64,000 nt of DNA, taken from contig JBBHKE010002608.1 of NCBI GenBank assembly GCA_037447655.1, positions 1 to 64,000 of the forward strand. The letters run 5' to 3'. The notes below the pieces were generated by a model. The model had not been told where the DNA came from and searched no databases. It saw nothing but the letters and a program-made list of their open reading frames with translations. Both the position numbers and the translations under genes were made by a program. Below, piece by piece: positions 11,574-21,838 of this stretch. Position 1 is the stretch's first letter. Each line of letters begins with the position of its first letter. The stretch is from Zygnema cylindricum (lineage: Eukaryota; Streptophyta; Zygnematophyceae; Zygnematales; Zygnemataceae).

Positions 11574-12250
11574 AGAGAGAGAGAGATCAAGAGCAGGATA
11601 CTAGGTTATTTTAATTCGCGGCATTTTCACGAAGCGACATACTAACATTTATTTCTTTGACATGAAGTATCACGTCATTATACAAAATGTATCATCATTT
11701 TGCGGCGGCACATTTGTTATCCGCGACTAAAATGTACAATTTCGTTTCGCGTCACTTTATGTTTTCGTGTGCACGTGTCATATTTTGCGTGCAAGTGTTT
11801 TCGTGTGACAACAAGTGTTTAAGTCAACGTTTGGAGTTAGTCGTTTCGAAGGAAGAAAGCGCGTGCTACTTTCTTCGTGGAAATGTCCTTGCATTGTACA
11901 CAGTCAGCTAGAGACAGACTTCGTCGCTACGCTAAGTTTTGCTTGTCTTACCTTGTTGTCTTTTAGTGCAGAGTAGCGAGTATATAGGCAGCAACGTACA
12001 TGTGCAGAATATATACATTGTATCTTACATGACTAAATATTAGAGGATTATTCTTGGAAAAAGAGATTAGTTAAAGAGGAGAGAGAAGAGAGAGAAGAGA
12101 AAAGAGAGATGATGTAAAGAGGCTTCCGCAAAAAACACTTATAAATCTTTTTGGCTGAATATTCCTCTTGTTTATTATAATCTTCCGCTGTGTAATGATT
12201 AATGTTTTTTGAATTATTAAGAGTGAATGTCTTTTGCTCAAGATCCTACA
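11574..12250 (+). repeat. Element P, 5' LTR
   Basis: It precedes a plus-strand primer binding site and ends with CA at 12250. It has a TATATA at 11981-11986 and a GA-rich stretch at 12080-12110. I see no second copy in the window, so the left boundary is only approximate; a short GA run follows 11570. Confidence 0.55.
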
Positions 12251-12268
12251 ATTGGTATTGGAGCAGAG
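12251..12268 (+). promoter_or_regulatory. Element P primer binding site, conventional type
   Basis: ATTGGTATTGGAGCAGAG is a diverged form of the TGGTATCAGAGC site complementary to the 3' end of initiator tRNA-Met, the usual site in plant copia elements. It contrasts with the half-tRNA sites of M1, M2, M3 and L. Confidence 0.7.
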
Positions 12269-12621
12269 TGATTCGGAGTTAGAGAGGGAGCGCATGGGGA
12301 GGAAGAAGAATAGAAATACCCCCCATGTCGACTTCTGAGAGAGCAAGAGAAATCTGTTTTTTCAGGATCTCAATTTAAGAAGAACCGAAATACAGAGAGA
12401 AAATTTGAGGAAAGGTTTGATACACTTATGAGATAGGTAGATTCCCATTTTCAAAATCAACCGAGTGAGAGCAAAGAAAACAGTTGTTTTTTGGCTACCG
12501 ATCCATTTTATGGAGGAGCTAATGTGAGTGAGAGAAAGAGAGGATTAGGAAAAGAGAGGCAAAGAAAGAAGAAGAAGAGTCTTATTTTGACGAAGGATTA
12601 GAAAACGAAGAAAATTATAAT

Positions 12622-12902
12622 GTGTTGGGGAAATCCATAGTCTTTAATGGCTACAAGTATTACGTTTGGAAGAAGTTTTTTTCAGGCCAACCTATTCTCA
12701 AAAAGCTTTGGAGGATTGTCAATAGGGAAGAGAAAATGCCACTTGAGAGCAAGGCGCGTGCTCAATGGAGATTAAAAGATATTGCGGCAACGACCGGTTT
12801 GATGAAGAATTGCACTTCTTCCGTGCTTGATCATTTCCTTGCTGACGGCACGGCCCATGAGTGTTGGCAAGCACTTGAGGAGCAATATGAAAAAGGCGTT
12901 GA
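12622..12902 (+). pseudogene. Element P gag fragment
   Basis: Plus-strand frame with the plant copia gag pattern: IVFNGYKYYVWKKFF, an LWRIV block, RAQWRLKDIAATTGL and then DGTAHECWQALEEQYEK (the tAkeaW..L...Y motif). Homology stops at about 12902, where minus-strand reverse transcriptase sequence of M2 begins, so the distal gag and everything after it are missing here. A plus-strand integrase fragment at 17360-17884 may be the continuation. Confidence 0.75.
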
Positions 12903-13484
12903 ATTGAAAATAAAAATCACACCATTCTCATCTTCAAACATATAGATAGAGTGGTCAAAGCTGATCCGGATATATCCCAAAGTGGTGAGATACTCATCAA
13001 GTTTCTTATTCCACTGTCGCGGAGCCTGTTTCAGCCTATATAAAGACTTTATGACCCTGCACACCTAGCTCTGTTCTCCTTCCTCCACAAACCTTTCTTG
13101 TTGCTGCATGAAAATTTCTTCTTCTAACTCACTATTGACAAAGGTGGTCTTAATATCCATCAGGTGTATTTCCATGTCTTCCGCTGCAGCTAGACTCAAG
13201 AGGATCTTTACTGATGGGAACCGAGCAGCTGGGACAAAAGTCTCCTCATAGTCAATCCCATTCTTTTGGGTGAACCCCTTTACTACCAAGCGAGCCTTAT
13301 ATCTCTTAATGGTATTATTTGGGTTTTATTATAGTTTAAACACCCATTTACAACCAATCGGTTTTCTTTCTGGAGGATAGTCCGGTAGTTCCCAAGTAAT
13401 TGCTTCCATGATGGAGGTCATCTCATCATTTATGGCTCTAATCCGTCGGTCTTTCTTCGAACTATTCACTACCTTTGAGCAAGA
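12903..13484 (-). pseudogene. M2 reverse transcriptase, N-terminal half
   Basis: Minus-strand motifs GIDYEETFVPAARFPSVKI, MEIHLMDIKTTFVNSELEEE, VIKSLYRLKQAPRQWNKKL and GYIRISFDHSIYMFEDENG, corresponding to M1 7140-7712. Stops occur near 13064 and 13330. It ends at ENGVIF, before the YVDD motif, at the junction with plus-strand element P. Confidence 0.88.
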
Positions 13485-14570
13485 CTAAGGCTCATTTGGG
13501 TGAGATAGCTTAGTTACCTTATGAGCAGCCTGTTTTTCATGCATCATTATGCTGCTTCTTCTCCCTCCCTCAAACTCCAAAGTTTGAATAGAGGGAAGTC
13601 TTAGATTTCTACTTATTGTCTCATCGAATTCTCTATCTATGGAAGCCAGTTCCTCCTCTTTTGTTTTCTCGAAGTCCATGGTAATATGTGAGGTTTCCGG
13701 TGGGTCTCTTGTATTTTCGATCTTCCCTAAATATGTTATCATAGTTTTACTCATGTCTTTTTTGAGAACAACCGAGTTCTTCTCAAGTTCATACTCAAAT
13801 CTGATTCTTATCTTTTTTGTACATTTGAAAGGGTCAAATGAATTCCCTTCATCCATGACAATTAGGTGTTTGACTTGAATGATATCTTTTTTTGCTAAGT
13901 CATAAACTCTATATCCTCCGACATCCTCATCATATCCTTCAAAGTATCCGTTTTCCTTTAGATCTAGATTCCAATTTTTTCTCATCCGTATGTCAAGACC
14001 TGTAAACAAGGCTACTGGAATACTTCTAAGGTGAGATATCCATTTCCTTCCAAATTTTCCTCTATATGATGTCATTCCTTTTGTGGTTGAGGTTAGGACT
14101 CCTATTCTTAATGTAGTTTTATGTATAGTTCATGGCTTCATTTCAAAATCTCTTTTCCTATTATCTTGTCGCCAACATATTGTGCATACACTATCTTCAG
14201 CGTTAGGTTCAACCTTTAAAATTCCCCATTTTGTTCCGGGTTATATGGTACAGTTTTCTGGTGCTGAACTCCCTTTTTTCTCAAGTATTCCTCAAACTGG
14301 TTAGAGGTTTATTCTCCCCCATTATCACTCCTTATTCTCTAAATGGGGATTCGATGCAACTTCTCAATCCAGGCTTTATATTTTTTGAAGTAAGTTGGTG
14401 TTTTAGACTTTGTTTTTAGGAAGTAGACTCTAGCGTATCTAAACCAGTCATCAGTTATTGTCAACATAAACCTCTTCACTCCAATCGAAGGTACTTTTGC
14501 AGGTCCTCAGATATCTGTGTGGACACAATCTGGTACTTTCCCACCCCTATATGTGGAGGCTTTGGGAAAG
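13485..14570 (-). pseudogene. M2 integrase and linker remnant
   Basis: The linker (DPFKCTKKIRIRFEYE, LEFEGGRRSS, LSHPNEP) is open from 13485 to 14075. Integrase upstream on the coding strand (14080-14570) is frameshifted and read only in pieces, though it stays alignable by eye to M1. No intact catalytic triad can be read. Confidence 0.75.
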
Positions 14571-14578
14571 GGAAGTCT

Positions 14579-15130
14579 TTAAGTCTTACCTTCGGCACAG
14601 CCACTATAACTATCCACCATTTTATTATCCCCAAACTGAATGGCTTCTACTACACCAAGCTTTTTCATTTCCCGCAGCTTGTAAAAATGCACATGCCCCA
14701 ACCGCTTATTCCTAATCATCAACTTTAAAACACCAACATAGTAAGCATTCTTCTTTTTGTTACTCACGTTAAACATTAACATTCCTTAGCTACCCTTTTT
14801 TGACGTGAAGTAGACTTCATCCCCATACTTAGCTCTACAGACTCCCTTTATAGTCAAGGTATCAAACTCTTTGTCGTCTAACACCGACGTAGTGACAAGA
14901 TTTTTACTAAATTGAGGAATGTAGAGTACATTTGAGAAGGTGAGTATAGATTTCTTAACCTCCACTAAAACTTTCAGATCTACAGACCCCACTATATCTG
15001 TAGTAACCACTCTCCCATCCCTATACTCTATCTCTATAATAGGGATCTTTTCTATCTTAGTAAAGAGATGCTTATCACGGCACATATGTATGGATGCACC
15101 TGAGTCGATAATCCATCCTTCGTGTGGAGA
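14579..15130 (-). pseudogene. M2 protease and GAG-pre-integrase region
   Basis: Protease WIIDSGASIHM near 15085-15120, then IEIEYRDGRVVTTDIVGSV and LYIPQFSKNLVTTSVLDDKE, then a stop near 14783-14785. The GAG-pre-integrase stretch RNKRLGHVHFYKLREMKKL follows at 14579-14782. The order matches M1 9340-8850. Confidence 0.85.
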
Positions 15131-16223
15131 TTCCCGAATTGCTCCGAGAGCACACTTATGTTTTCAAGGGATCTCCATCTCCTTCAAGCTCTTGTCAAGA
15201 AGGATTTCCCCATCCTCTTCCTTAGAGGACTCGTCCTCATTCTCTCCTTTCACTTTTGTGACCACAGTGCCTTCTTCTTCCGTTCGGAAGAACCCCCTCC
15301 ACGGTTCTCTTGGAGCCTCAACTCTGACAACTTGACAGAATCCGCTATGACATGTCCACGTTTATTTGCAAAAAGGACAAAGACCCTTTGGGGGCCTCGG
15401 TCCTCTAGACAGATCTCTCTCTCTTTTGTACAGTTTTTCGGATCTTCCCTTAACGGTTTGCTCCTGCAGCTAGAGCTTGGGTGCTCTTTCTCCCTCTCCT
15501 AATCTTAGTTGTGTTTTCTTGCACAAGTATCATACGGACCACTCTGTTCCACTTCCATTAACTGTCAGTCATTTCCCATACTCGGTACATAATATTTTGA
15601 TACTCATCAAGTAACTTTATGATGAGAGTGATAACTTTCATCTTCGTTGTACGTGACCACCCGACACTCTCCATCTCCATATAAAAATAAGATAGATCAT
15701 TATAATAGTCTAATATCTTTCCCCCTTTGTAAGTATAATTCTATAACTTTTGCTCTGCCAACTACAACTCCTAATAGTACCAACTTTATAGATCTCCAAC
15801 CAAACTCACCCACAACTCTTCGGCCTTGTAAAAGTGAAGGAGTGGGGTCGCCAAAGCTTGAGTGAGGTGTCTTAAATTGAAGTTTTTTGCAGCCATGTTG
15901 ATGTCTTCCCAGGTTTGGTTATCGTTCTCCGCGGTCTTCACAGCTGACGCTCTAGGTGCCGTGGTAATAGGGGCAATAGGAGTAAGAGGCGTCTCTTTTT
16001 CTATCCCCTTTTTGGACACGCTACTGTCCACATCATCCGCCTCCTCAACTGTCGCACAAAAACCTTTTTCCACCAAACCTGGTGGACTTCCCTGAGGTGG
16101 ATGTTTCACCTGTCCACGGAAAATACCCCGGTATCATTTATCACACAAAGCCCCTATCAATATAGTTTCCCAATAGATGAACCCAGATCCATTGAAAATG
16201 GGCACCCTAGAGGGTGGGCCCAT
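15131..16223 (-). pseudogene. M2 gag with ATG inside the primer binding site
   Basis: On the coding strand, ATG at 16221-16223 opens the frame MGPPSRVPIFNGSGFIYWE. The VPIF.G....YW block is shared with M1 and M3. A TGA interrupts about 30 codons in; the same frame resumes with VKHPPQGSPPGLVEKG at 15786-16109 (AENDNQTWEDINMAAKNF, LTQALATPLLHFYKAEELW). The distal gag and zinc knuckle (to about 15131) are fragmentary. The ATG lies within the half-tRNA primer binding site, so one triplet could serve priming and translation. M1 and M3 have ATA there. Confidence 0.7.
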
Positions 16224-16226
16224 AAC
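16213..16226 (-). promoter_or_regulatory. M2 primer binding site, half initiator-tRNA-Met type
   Basis: GTTATGGGCCCACC on the coding strand, one base after the LTR end (TTGCA). It is an exact 14-base complement to the initiator tRNA-Met anticodon arm as I recall it, and the best preserved of the four sites. Confidence 0.75.
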
Positions 16227-16227
16227 T

Positions 16228-17219
16228 TGCAATTTTGTGTCTTCCATTGGGCTATAGAATTCAGGAAGCCTCTAGGTAGTTTTTTACTAACCCATTTCAG
16301 CCACAACCACTACTGCCCAAGTAGACAAATTGAAAATTTGACTGCACCCCTGTGCATTTATGACTCCCCTAAGTCTGTAGTAAAAATCACTGAAAACTGT
16401 TAACCAACCGATTAGTTATGAGGCGGCAAAGATGCCAAGTTTATCCCAAACTCTCTAACAGAGAGGTAGCTTCTTACCAGATTTCCTAAGTCCTAAACCC
16501 CTCTGACAACTCCTATCTATTGACGTACGAACCAATTACACGACTGTAAAGTACAAAAAGGTACTACGGCCAATGTTCTTTCTGTACAGCTTGTGTAAGG
16601 CAAGGCCATTGGGTGGACGCTTCTCCCCATACGATTTGTTCTTATGCTCCTTGGAATTTCCGCGTCCCAATGTCATCCAGCCACGTGGGGCCAACACATG
16701 CCACGCTTGCAAACCGCCAAAGCGGTCATTCCGGGATCTTAGCGATGATACGCGCCATCGAAACCAAACTGGTATTCACTATTAGCCGTTGAAACAAATG
16801 TCCGGTTCATTTGTTTCGTGTGTGACGTGCTGTACCAAAATCTCTTTGCATTCTATTCGTAATTGCGTTAATTGGACTAGATCCTCTAAACAACGTTTAA
16901 ATAGATATCACACTCCATCTACTGTATGGGACTTCTACGACAGACCGGCTAGAGCTGAAGGCTACACCTTGCTCTGCCAGTCAGAGGTTGGAGTCTTCCC
17001 GAACTCAAACTTTTGTTCAGAGTGACTTTGGTAACTCTTTAGTGTTGCCTGTGAAGCTAAGGTAGCCATGGCTCAACCACCCTTGCTATCTTTTAGTAGT
17101 TACAACATATATGGTGGCTAGAGGGAGGAGGTGGAGGCAGTTTGTCCGCCTTTTTCTTTTTCTATATTACTGATGTATTTAAAACTAGATAATACCCTAT
17201 AAATCTAATGATTTCAACA
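16228..17219 (-). repeat. LTR shared by M2 (5') and M3 (3')
   Basis: 992 bp, similar to 20605-21602. On the coding strand it begins TGTTGAAATCA and ends AATTGCA. On its left is the M2 primer binding site; on its right a polypurine tract AATAAGGGGAG and 3'-terminal sequence of M3. It therefore joins two elements in tandem. Confidence 0.85.
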
Positions 17220-17359
17220 CTCCCCTTATTATCTAGTCTAATTTTAACTTCAGTTTTAGTCCTCACTTTTCTCTCTAATGTTTTAACTTGGGAGAAGGCA
17301 CTAATTTTGTCATCATATCAACCACCATTTCCTCGTCATATCTATTTACATGATTCACA

Positions 17360-17884
17360 TACATCCAAATAAAGACATCAAGCATCGAGCTCAAAATTCT
17401 TAGGAGGTTGTTCACATCGGTCTTTTTGGACATATTTAACCCGAGACAATTGTAGGTAATAATTATTCTTTGGTGATTGTTGATGATTTCTCTCAGAAGT
17501 CATAGGTGTATTTATTGAAAAAGAAATCGGATGCATTTGAAAATTTGAAAGAGTGGCATGTAATGGTCGAAAAGCAAATTGATAAGAAGCTTAAGTCCAT
17601 TCGGTAGAATAATAAAGGGGAGTTTATTATTTTTTAGGGGTATTGTAAGGAGTGAGGGATATGGCATCAGTTCATAACGCCTTATTCTCCGGAGTCAAAT
17701 AGAGTTGCCGAGAGGAAGAATCGTACCATACAAGAAATGTTATCTGTGATAATTCATAGCTCTGGAAGAGAGATGTTTTTATAGGGAGATGCGATCCTTA
17801 TAGAAAATTATATTTGTAACGAAAGACTCACTTGAGTTTCCAGAAGTAAAACACCAGAGGAGTTGTGGAGTGGTAAAAAGCGAT
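17360..17884 (+). pseudogene. Element P integrase fragment
   Basis: One plus-strand frame, no frameshift needed: VVHIGLFG, NNYSLVIVDDFSQKS, VYLLKKKSDAFENLKEW, NNKGEF, then ITPYSPESNRVAERKNRTI and TPEELWSGKK. This is the copia integrase core, including the catalytic Glu in VAERKNR. The frame is broken by about nine stops, mostly TAG, several where Trp is expected. It lies between M3 3'-end sequence and the M3 linker, in reverse orientation to both. Confidence 0.85.
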
Positions 17885-19115
17885 CTGGGTGAGATAGCTT
17901 TGTTACCTTGCAAGCAGCCTGTTTATCTTGTAGTCTTTTGCTGCTCTTCCGTCCTCCCTCGAAGTCCAAAGCTGGAATGGAGGGAAGTCTTGGATTCCTT
18001 TGCTCGGTATCATCAGCTCCCCTATCCATGAAAACCGATTCTGTCTCCTCTTCCTCTCTCTCGTCAGAGTGTGTAAAAATATGAGGAGATTCTGGTATAC
18101 CTCCCCCAACTTGGTATCCCTTGAATCTGCAATCACGTTTTCACTTGTGTCTTTTCTGGGAAGATCTAAGTCATCCTCACTCTCGAACTCAAAACTGATT
18201 CTGATTTTCTTAGTGTATTTGAAGGGATCAAATGACTTCCGTTCATCCATGTCAAGTAGGTGTTTTACAAGAATGATATCTTGTTTAGCTTAGTCATAGA
18301 CTCTATATCCCTTCACATCCTCATCGTATCCCACAAAATATCTTGGTTTTCCTTTAGCATCTAGTTTCCAGTTTTTCTTATCTGTGTCAAGATTGTAAAC
18401 TTGGCTACTGAATACTTTTAAATGAGAGATATTTGGTTTCCTTCCAACCCATCTCTCATAAGGTGTCATTCCTTTGACGATTGTAGTGAGGATTCTATTC
18501 TTAATGTAGTAAGCACAGTTCATGGCTTCTACCCAAAATCTTCTTCCTATTTTCTTATCTGCCAACATACTACACACACTATCTCCCAAAGTCTTGTTCA
18601 ACCTCTCAGCTACCTCATTTTGTTTTAGATTATTCGGTTCACTTTTCTCATGCTGAACTCCCTCATCTCACAAGTATTCTTCAAACAAGTTAGAGGTGTA
18701 CTCTCCCCCATTATCACTTTTTATTCTCTTAATGGGGGTTCTATGCAACTTTTCACTCAAGGCTTGATATTATTTGAAGTACTTTGGTGTTTCAGACTTT
18801 GATTTCAGGAAGTAGACTCTAGAATTTTTGGAACAATCATCAATAATTGTCAGCATATACCTCTTCCCCCAACCGAAGGTACTCTTGCTAGTCCCAAGAT
18901 ATTTGTGTGGACTAGATCTATTACTTTCTCACCTCTATATGTGGCAGTTTTGGGAAAGGGAAGTTTGTGAGCCTTACCTTGGGCAACACCACTACAATCA
19001 TCCATCATTTCATTATCCCTAAACTGAATGCCTTCTACCACACCTAGCTTCTTCATTTCCCTCAGCCTATCAAAATGTACATGCCACAACCGCTTATGGA
19101 TGATCATCAAGCTCG
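17885..19115 (-). pseudogene. M3 integrase and linker
   Basis: Minus strand. The GAG-pre-integrase part HKRLWHVHFDRLREMKKLGV (19050-19110) is followed by KLPFPKTATYRGEKVIDLVH and, after degenerate sequence, FWVEAMNCAYYIKNRI, MTPYERWVGRKPNISHLKVF, KGKPRYFVGYDEDVKGYRVYD (18290-18601). The linker has DPFKYTKKIRISFEFE and FEGGRKSSKRLQDKQAA down to about 17890. Several stops break the frame. Confidence 0.85.
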
Positions 19116-19128
19116 AGTCACCACCATA

Positions 19129-19700
19129 CTAAGCACTGTTCTTTTCATTACTTAGGTCAAGCGTATACATTCTTTGGCTACCCTTATTTATTGTGAAGTA
19201 GACTTCATCTCTGCACATAGCTTTAAAGACTCCCTTTCTACTAAAGGTATCAAAATCCTTGTTATCTAATACAGAAGTAGACACAATATTTTTACTCACC
19301 TGAGGAATGTAAAGCAAATCTGAGAAGGTGAATATATACGTCTTACCCTCTACTAAAACTTTTAGATCAACCGAGCCTAGTAAATCTATGGTAACTACTC
19401 TCCCATCCCCATACTCTATTTCTACTGTCGGGATTATTCTTAGCTTAGTGAAGAGGTGCTTGTCACGGCACATATGTATGGATGCACCTGAATCAATGAT
19501 CCATTCTTCCTTTGGAGTTTCCCAAATGGCTCTAAGAGCACACTTCTGTTTTCGAGGAATCTCCTTCTACTCTAATTTCTCGTTAAGGAGAAGCTCCTCA
19601 TCCTCCTCCTCAGAAGACTCGTCCTCCTCAGTCTCTCCTTTCACTCTTGTGACCACAAGTGAGTTTTCTTCCCTCCAGAAGAACCCCCTCTACTGTTTTT
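19129..19700 (-). pseudogene. M3 protease region
   Basis: Protease motif WIIDSGASIHM (around 19475-19505), then CRDKHLFTKLRIIPTVEIEY, SVDLKVLVEGKTYIF, LYIPQVSKNIVSTSVLDNKD and MCRDEVYFTINKGSQRM, ending at a stop near 19129. An acidic Glu-rich stretch (19580-19640) precedes it. Same order as M1 and M2. Confidence 0.85.
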
Positions 19701-19731
19701 TTGGAGCCTCGGCTCTAACAACTTGATGCAA

Positions 19732-20600
19732 TCAGCTATTAAGTGTCTCGACTTTTTGCAGAAATTGCAAAGACCCTTTGGAGGCTTGGGTTCTCCAGAT
19801 TGATCCCCTTTGAAGTTGTTGTATGGCTTCTTCGGATCCTTCCTCCACCAATCTGTTCCACCATCTAGAGCTTGAATGCTCTTTCCTCCTTGGCAGATAT
19901 CGATGGTTTTTTCCTACACAAGTATCATTCGGACAATGGTGTTCCACTTCGAAGAACTATCATCCATTTCTTGCACTCGGTACACTATGTTTTCATACTC
20001 CTCAGGCAGCTTCATGATGAGAGTGTTAACTTTCACTTCATTGCGCCTCTCCACCCGGCACTCTCCATCTCCATATAAAGGCAAGAGAGATCATTACAAT
20101 AATCTAACATCTTCCCTCCTTTGTAAGTATAACTTTCAAACCTTTGCTCCACAAGCTGAAGCTCGAGAATGGTACCAACTCTATAGATCTCCACTAAAGT
20201 CATCCACAACTCCTCAACCTTGAAGATATGAAAATGAGAGGTCACCAAATCTTGAGTGAGGTGCCTCGCGATAAAATGCTTAGCATTCATGTTGGTGTAC
20301 TCCCACATTTGAATATCGTTTTCCGCGGTCTTCACGACCGCCACTCCAGGTGCAATAGCAATAGGAGTAAGAGGTGTCTTCTTTCCTTTCCCATTTTCGG
20401 ACACACTGGTGTCCCCATCGTTTGTCTCCTCCACTAGAGCAGATGCTCCGGCAAAACCTCACTCCATCAAACCGTGGTGGGGTCGAGATAGTTCCTTGTC
20501 CACTCACATACCCCTATGCTTTACATGCCCTTGTCATTATGGCTTCCCAATAAATGAACCCATATCCGTTGAAGATGGGCACCCTAGAGAGTGGGCCTAT
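19732..20600 (-). pseudogene. M3 gag
   Basis: Minus strand. It starts after the primer binding site with IGPLSRVPIFNGYGFIYWE; the codon equivalent to the M2 ATG is ATA. Downstream MEETNDGDTSVSENG, AENDIQMWEYTNMNAKHFIA, VEELWMTLVEIYRVGTILE and YKGGKMLDYCNDLSCLYME (20033-20434) match M1 gag. A knuckle remnant lies near 19740-19790. Interrupted by stops and at least one frameshift. Confidence 0.8.
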
Positions 20601-20603
20601 AAC
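20590..20603 (-). promoter_or_regulatory. M3 primer binding site, half initiator-tRNA-Met type
   Basis: GTTATAGGCCCACT on the coding strand, one base after the LTR end. It differs from the M2 site by two C/G-to-T/A transitions. Confidence 0.65.
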
Positions 20604-20604
20604 T

Positions 20605-21602
20605 TGCAATTATGTGTCCTCATTGGATCATTGAATTCAAGAAACCTCTAGATAGCTTTTGGCTAGCCCTCTTTCAATTTGGATCATTGCAACCCAAGTA
20701 GGCAAATAGACAATTTGACTGCACTCGTTTGTAGTCTCGAATCTGCTGAGTCCACAGCAAAACGAATCACTGAAAATGCCCAACCAAGCAATTAATTATC
20801 AAGTGGCGAAGATGCCAATATATATACAAGCTTATTTGGAGAATTGTGGCTATCTCCTCAATCCTCTAAGTCCTAAACCCTTCTCACAACCCCTATCTAC
20901 TAATGTACGAACCAATCACAAGGTTGTACATTATACAAAGATACTAGGGCGTATGTACTTTTTGTACAGCCTTTGTACGACAAAGCCATGGAGTGGAAGT
21001 CTGTCTCCTACAAACTTGTCCTCGCACTCCCCGCGATTCCCTCTTCCCAATAATATCTTCCCACGTGTCGATAGGTCATTTCACGTCTGGAAACCGATAA
21101 AGCGGCTATTCTAGGATCCTGGTGATGATGGGGACCGTCGGATCCAAACCAACTTTTAATTTTCGTCGTCCAAAAAAACAGATGTTCGATACATTTGTTT
21201 CGTACGCACTAAAACTCAACTAGTTTTTACGTCCTAAATTTATTATTCAGTTGAATGAATTAATGATCTTGCTAATGTTTAAATAGTTATCAAACACTAT
21301 GTTTCCTACCGTACTACTATGACAGACTAGTGTGAGTTGACGGCTACGCCTCGCTCTGCTGATCAAAGGTTCGAGTCCTGTAGGACTCAACCTTTTTGTT
21401 GAGAGTGACTTAGGTCACTCTTTAGTCCTGCCTATTGAGTTGAGGCAGCCATGGCTTCACTGCCCTCTCTCACTTTCAGTGATTAGAACAAGTATAAGGG
21501 CAAGAGAGAGAAGGTGGAGGCAGGCTGCCTATGTTTTTTCTTTTAATTATTTAACCTAATTAAGACCTAGAAAATACCTTCCCTAAATCAGTGATTTCAA
21601 CA
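20605..21602 (-). repeat. M3 5' LTR
   Basis: 998 bp, pairs with 16228-17219. On the coding strand TGTTGAAATCAC to TAATTGCA. Within it, on the plus strand at 21326-21395, lies a tRNA-like stretch with the strong B box GGTTCGAGTCC. Confidence 0.88.
21326..21395 (+). other. tRNA-like segment inside M3 LTR
   Basis: It has B box GGTTCGAGTCC (21368-21378), T-stem-like AAAGG/CCTGT pairing at four of five positions, and a CTTTTTG run just downstream that would serve as a Pol III stop. A box A is not convincing. A more diverged form occurs near 16960-17015 in the other LTR. It is antisense to M3. Confidence 0.4.
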
Positions 21603-21607
21603 GTTTT

Positions 21608-21831
21608 TCACATCACGTGAGCTCCACCGTGAGAGCACATATTGACATTTAACTTAGTCGCAAAAATGGAATCTAATTGCGAACTGTTATGTTGAACTTG
21701 GAAAAAAAAAAGGTACGGACCTATACGAAACGGTACAGTACTCAGTACACAACCCCACTTTTTCGCTTATGGTAGACCACCCTAAGTTAAATGTCAATAT
21801 GTGCTCTCAGAGTGGAGCTCACGTGAAGTGA
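21608..21831. mobile_element. Long-TIR MITE next to the M3 LTR
   Basis: 224-bp near-palindromic element: about 45 bp at 21608-21656 (TCACGTGAGCTCCAC, GCACATATTGACATTTAACT) recurs inverted at 21783-21831 with few mismatches. No coding capacity. It starts 6 bp from the LTR end. One end of a relative is at 47507-47557. Confidence 0.7.
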
Positions 21832-21838
21832 TAAAGTA

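Larger units (their letters stand above)
12903..16227 (-). mobile_element. Copia element M2, internal region (3' truncated)
   Basis: Relative of M1 by order and motifs, coding strand minus. It has gag, zinc knuckle remnant, protease, integrase, linker and the N-terminal half of reverse transcriptase, and stops abruptly near 12903 inside reverse transcriptase. RNase H and its own 3' LTR are missing. Its 5' LTR is 16228-17219, which also serves as the 3' LTR of M3. Confidence 0.85.
17220..20604 (-). mobile_element. Copia element M3, internal region (RT/RNase H replaced)
   Basis: Minus-strand relative of M1 between the LTRs 16228-17219 and 20605-21602. It keeps the 3' end (17220-17356), linker, integrase, protease and gag, but reverse transcriptase and RNase H are absent; about 520 bp of plus-strand element P integrase occupies that place. 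Numerous stops and frameshifts. Confidence 0.85.
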
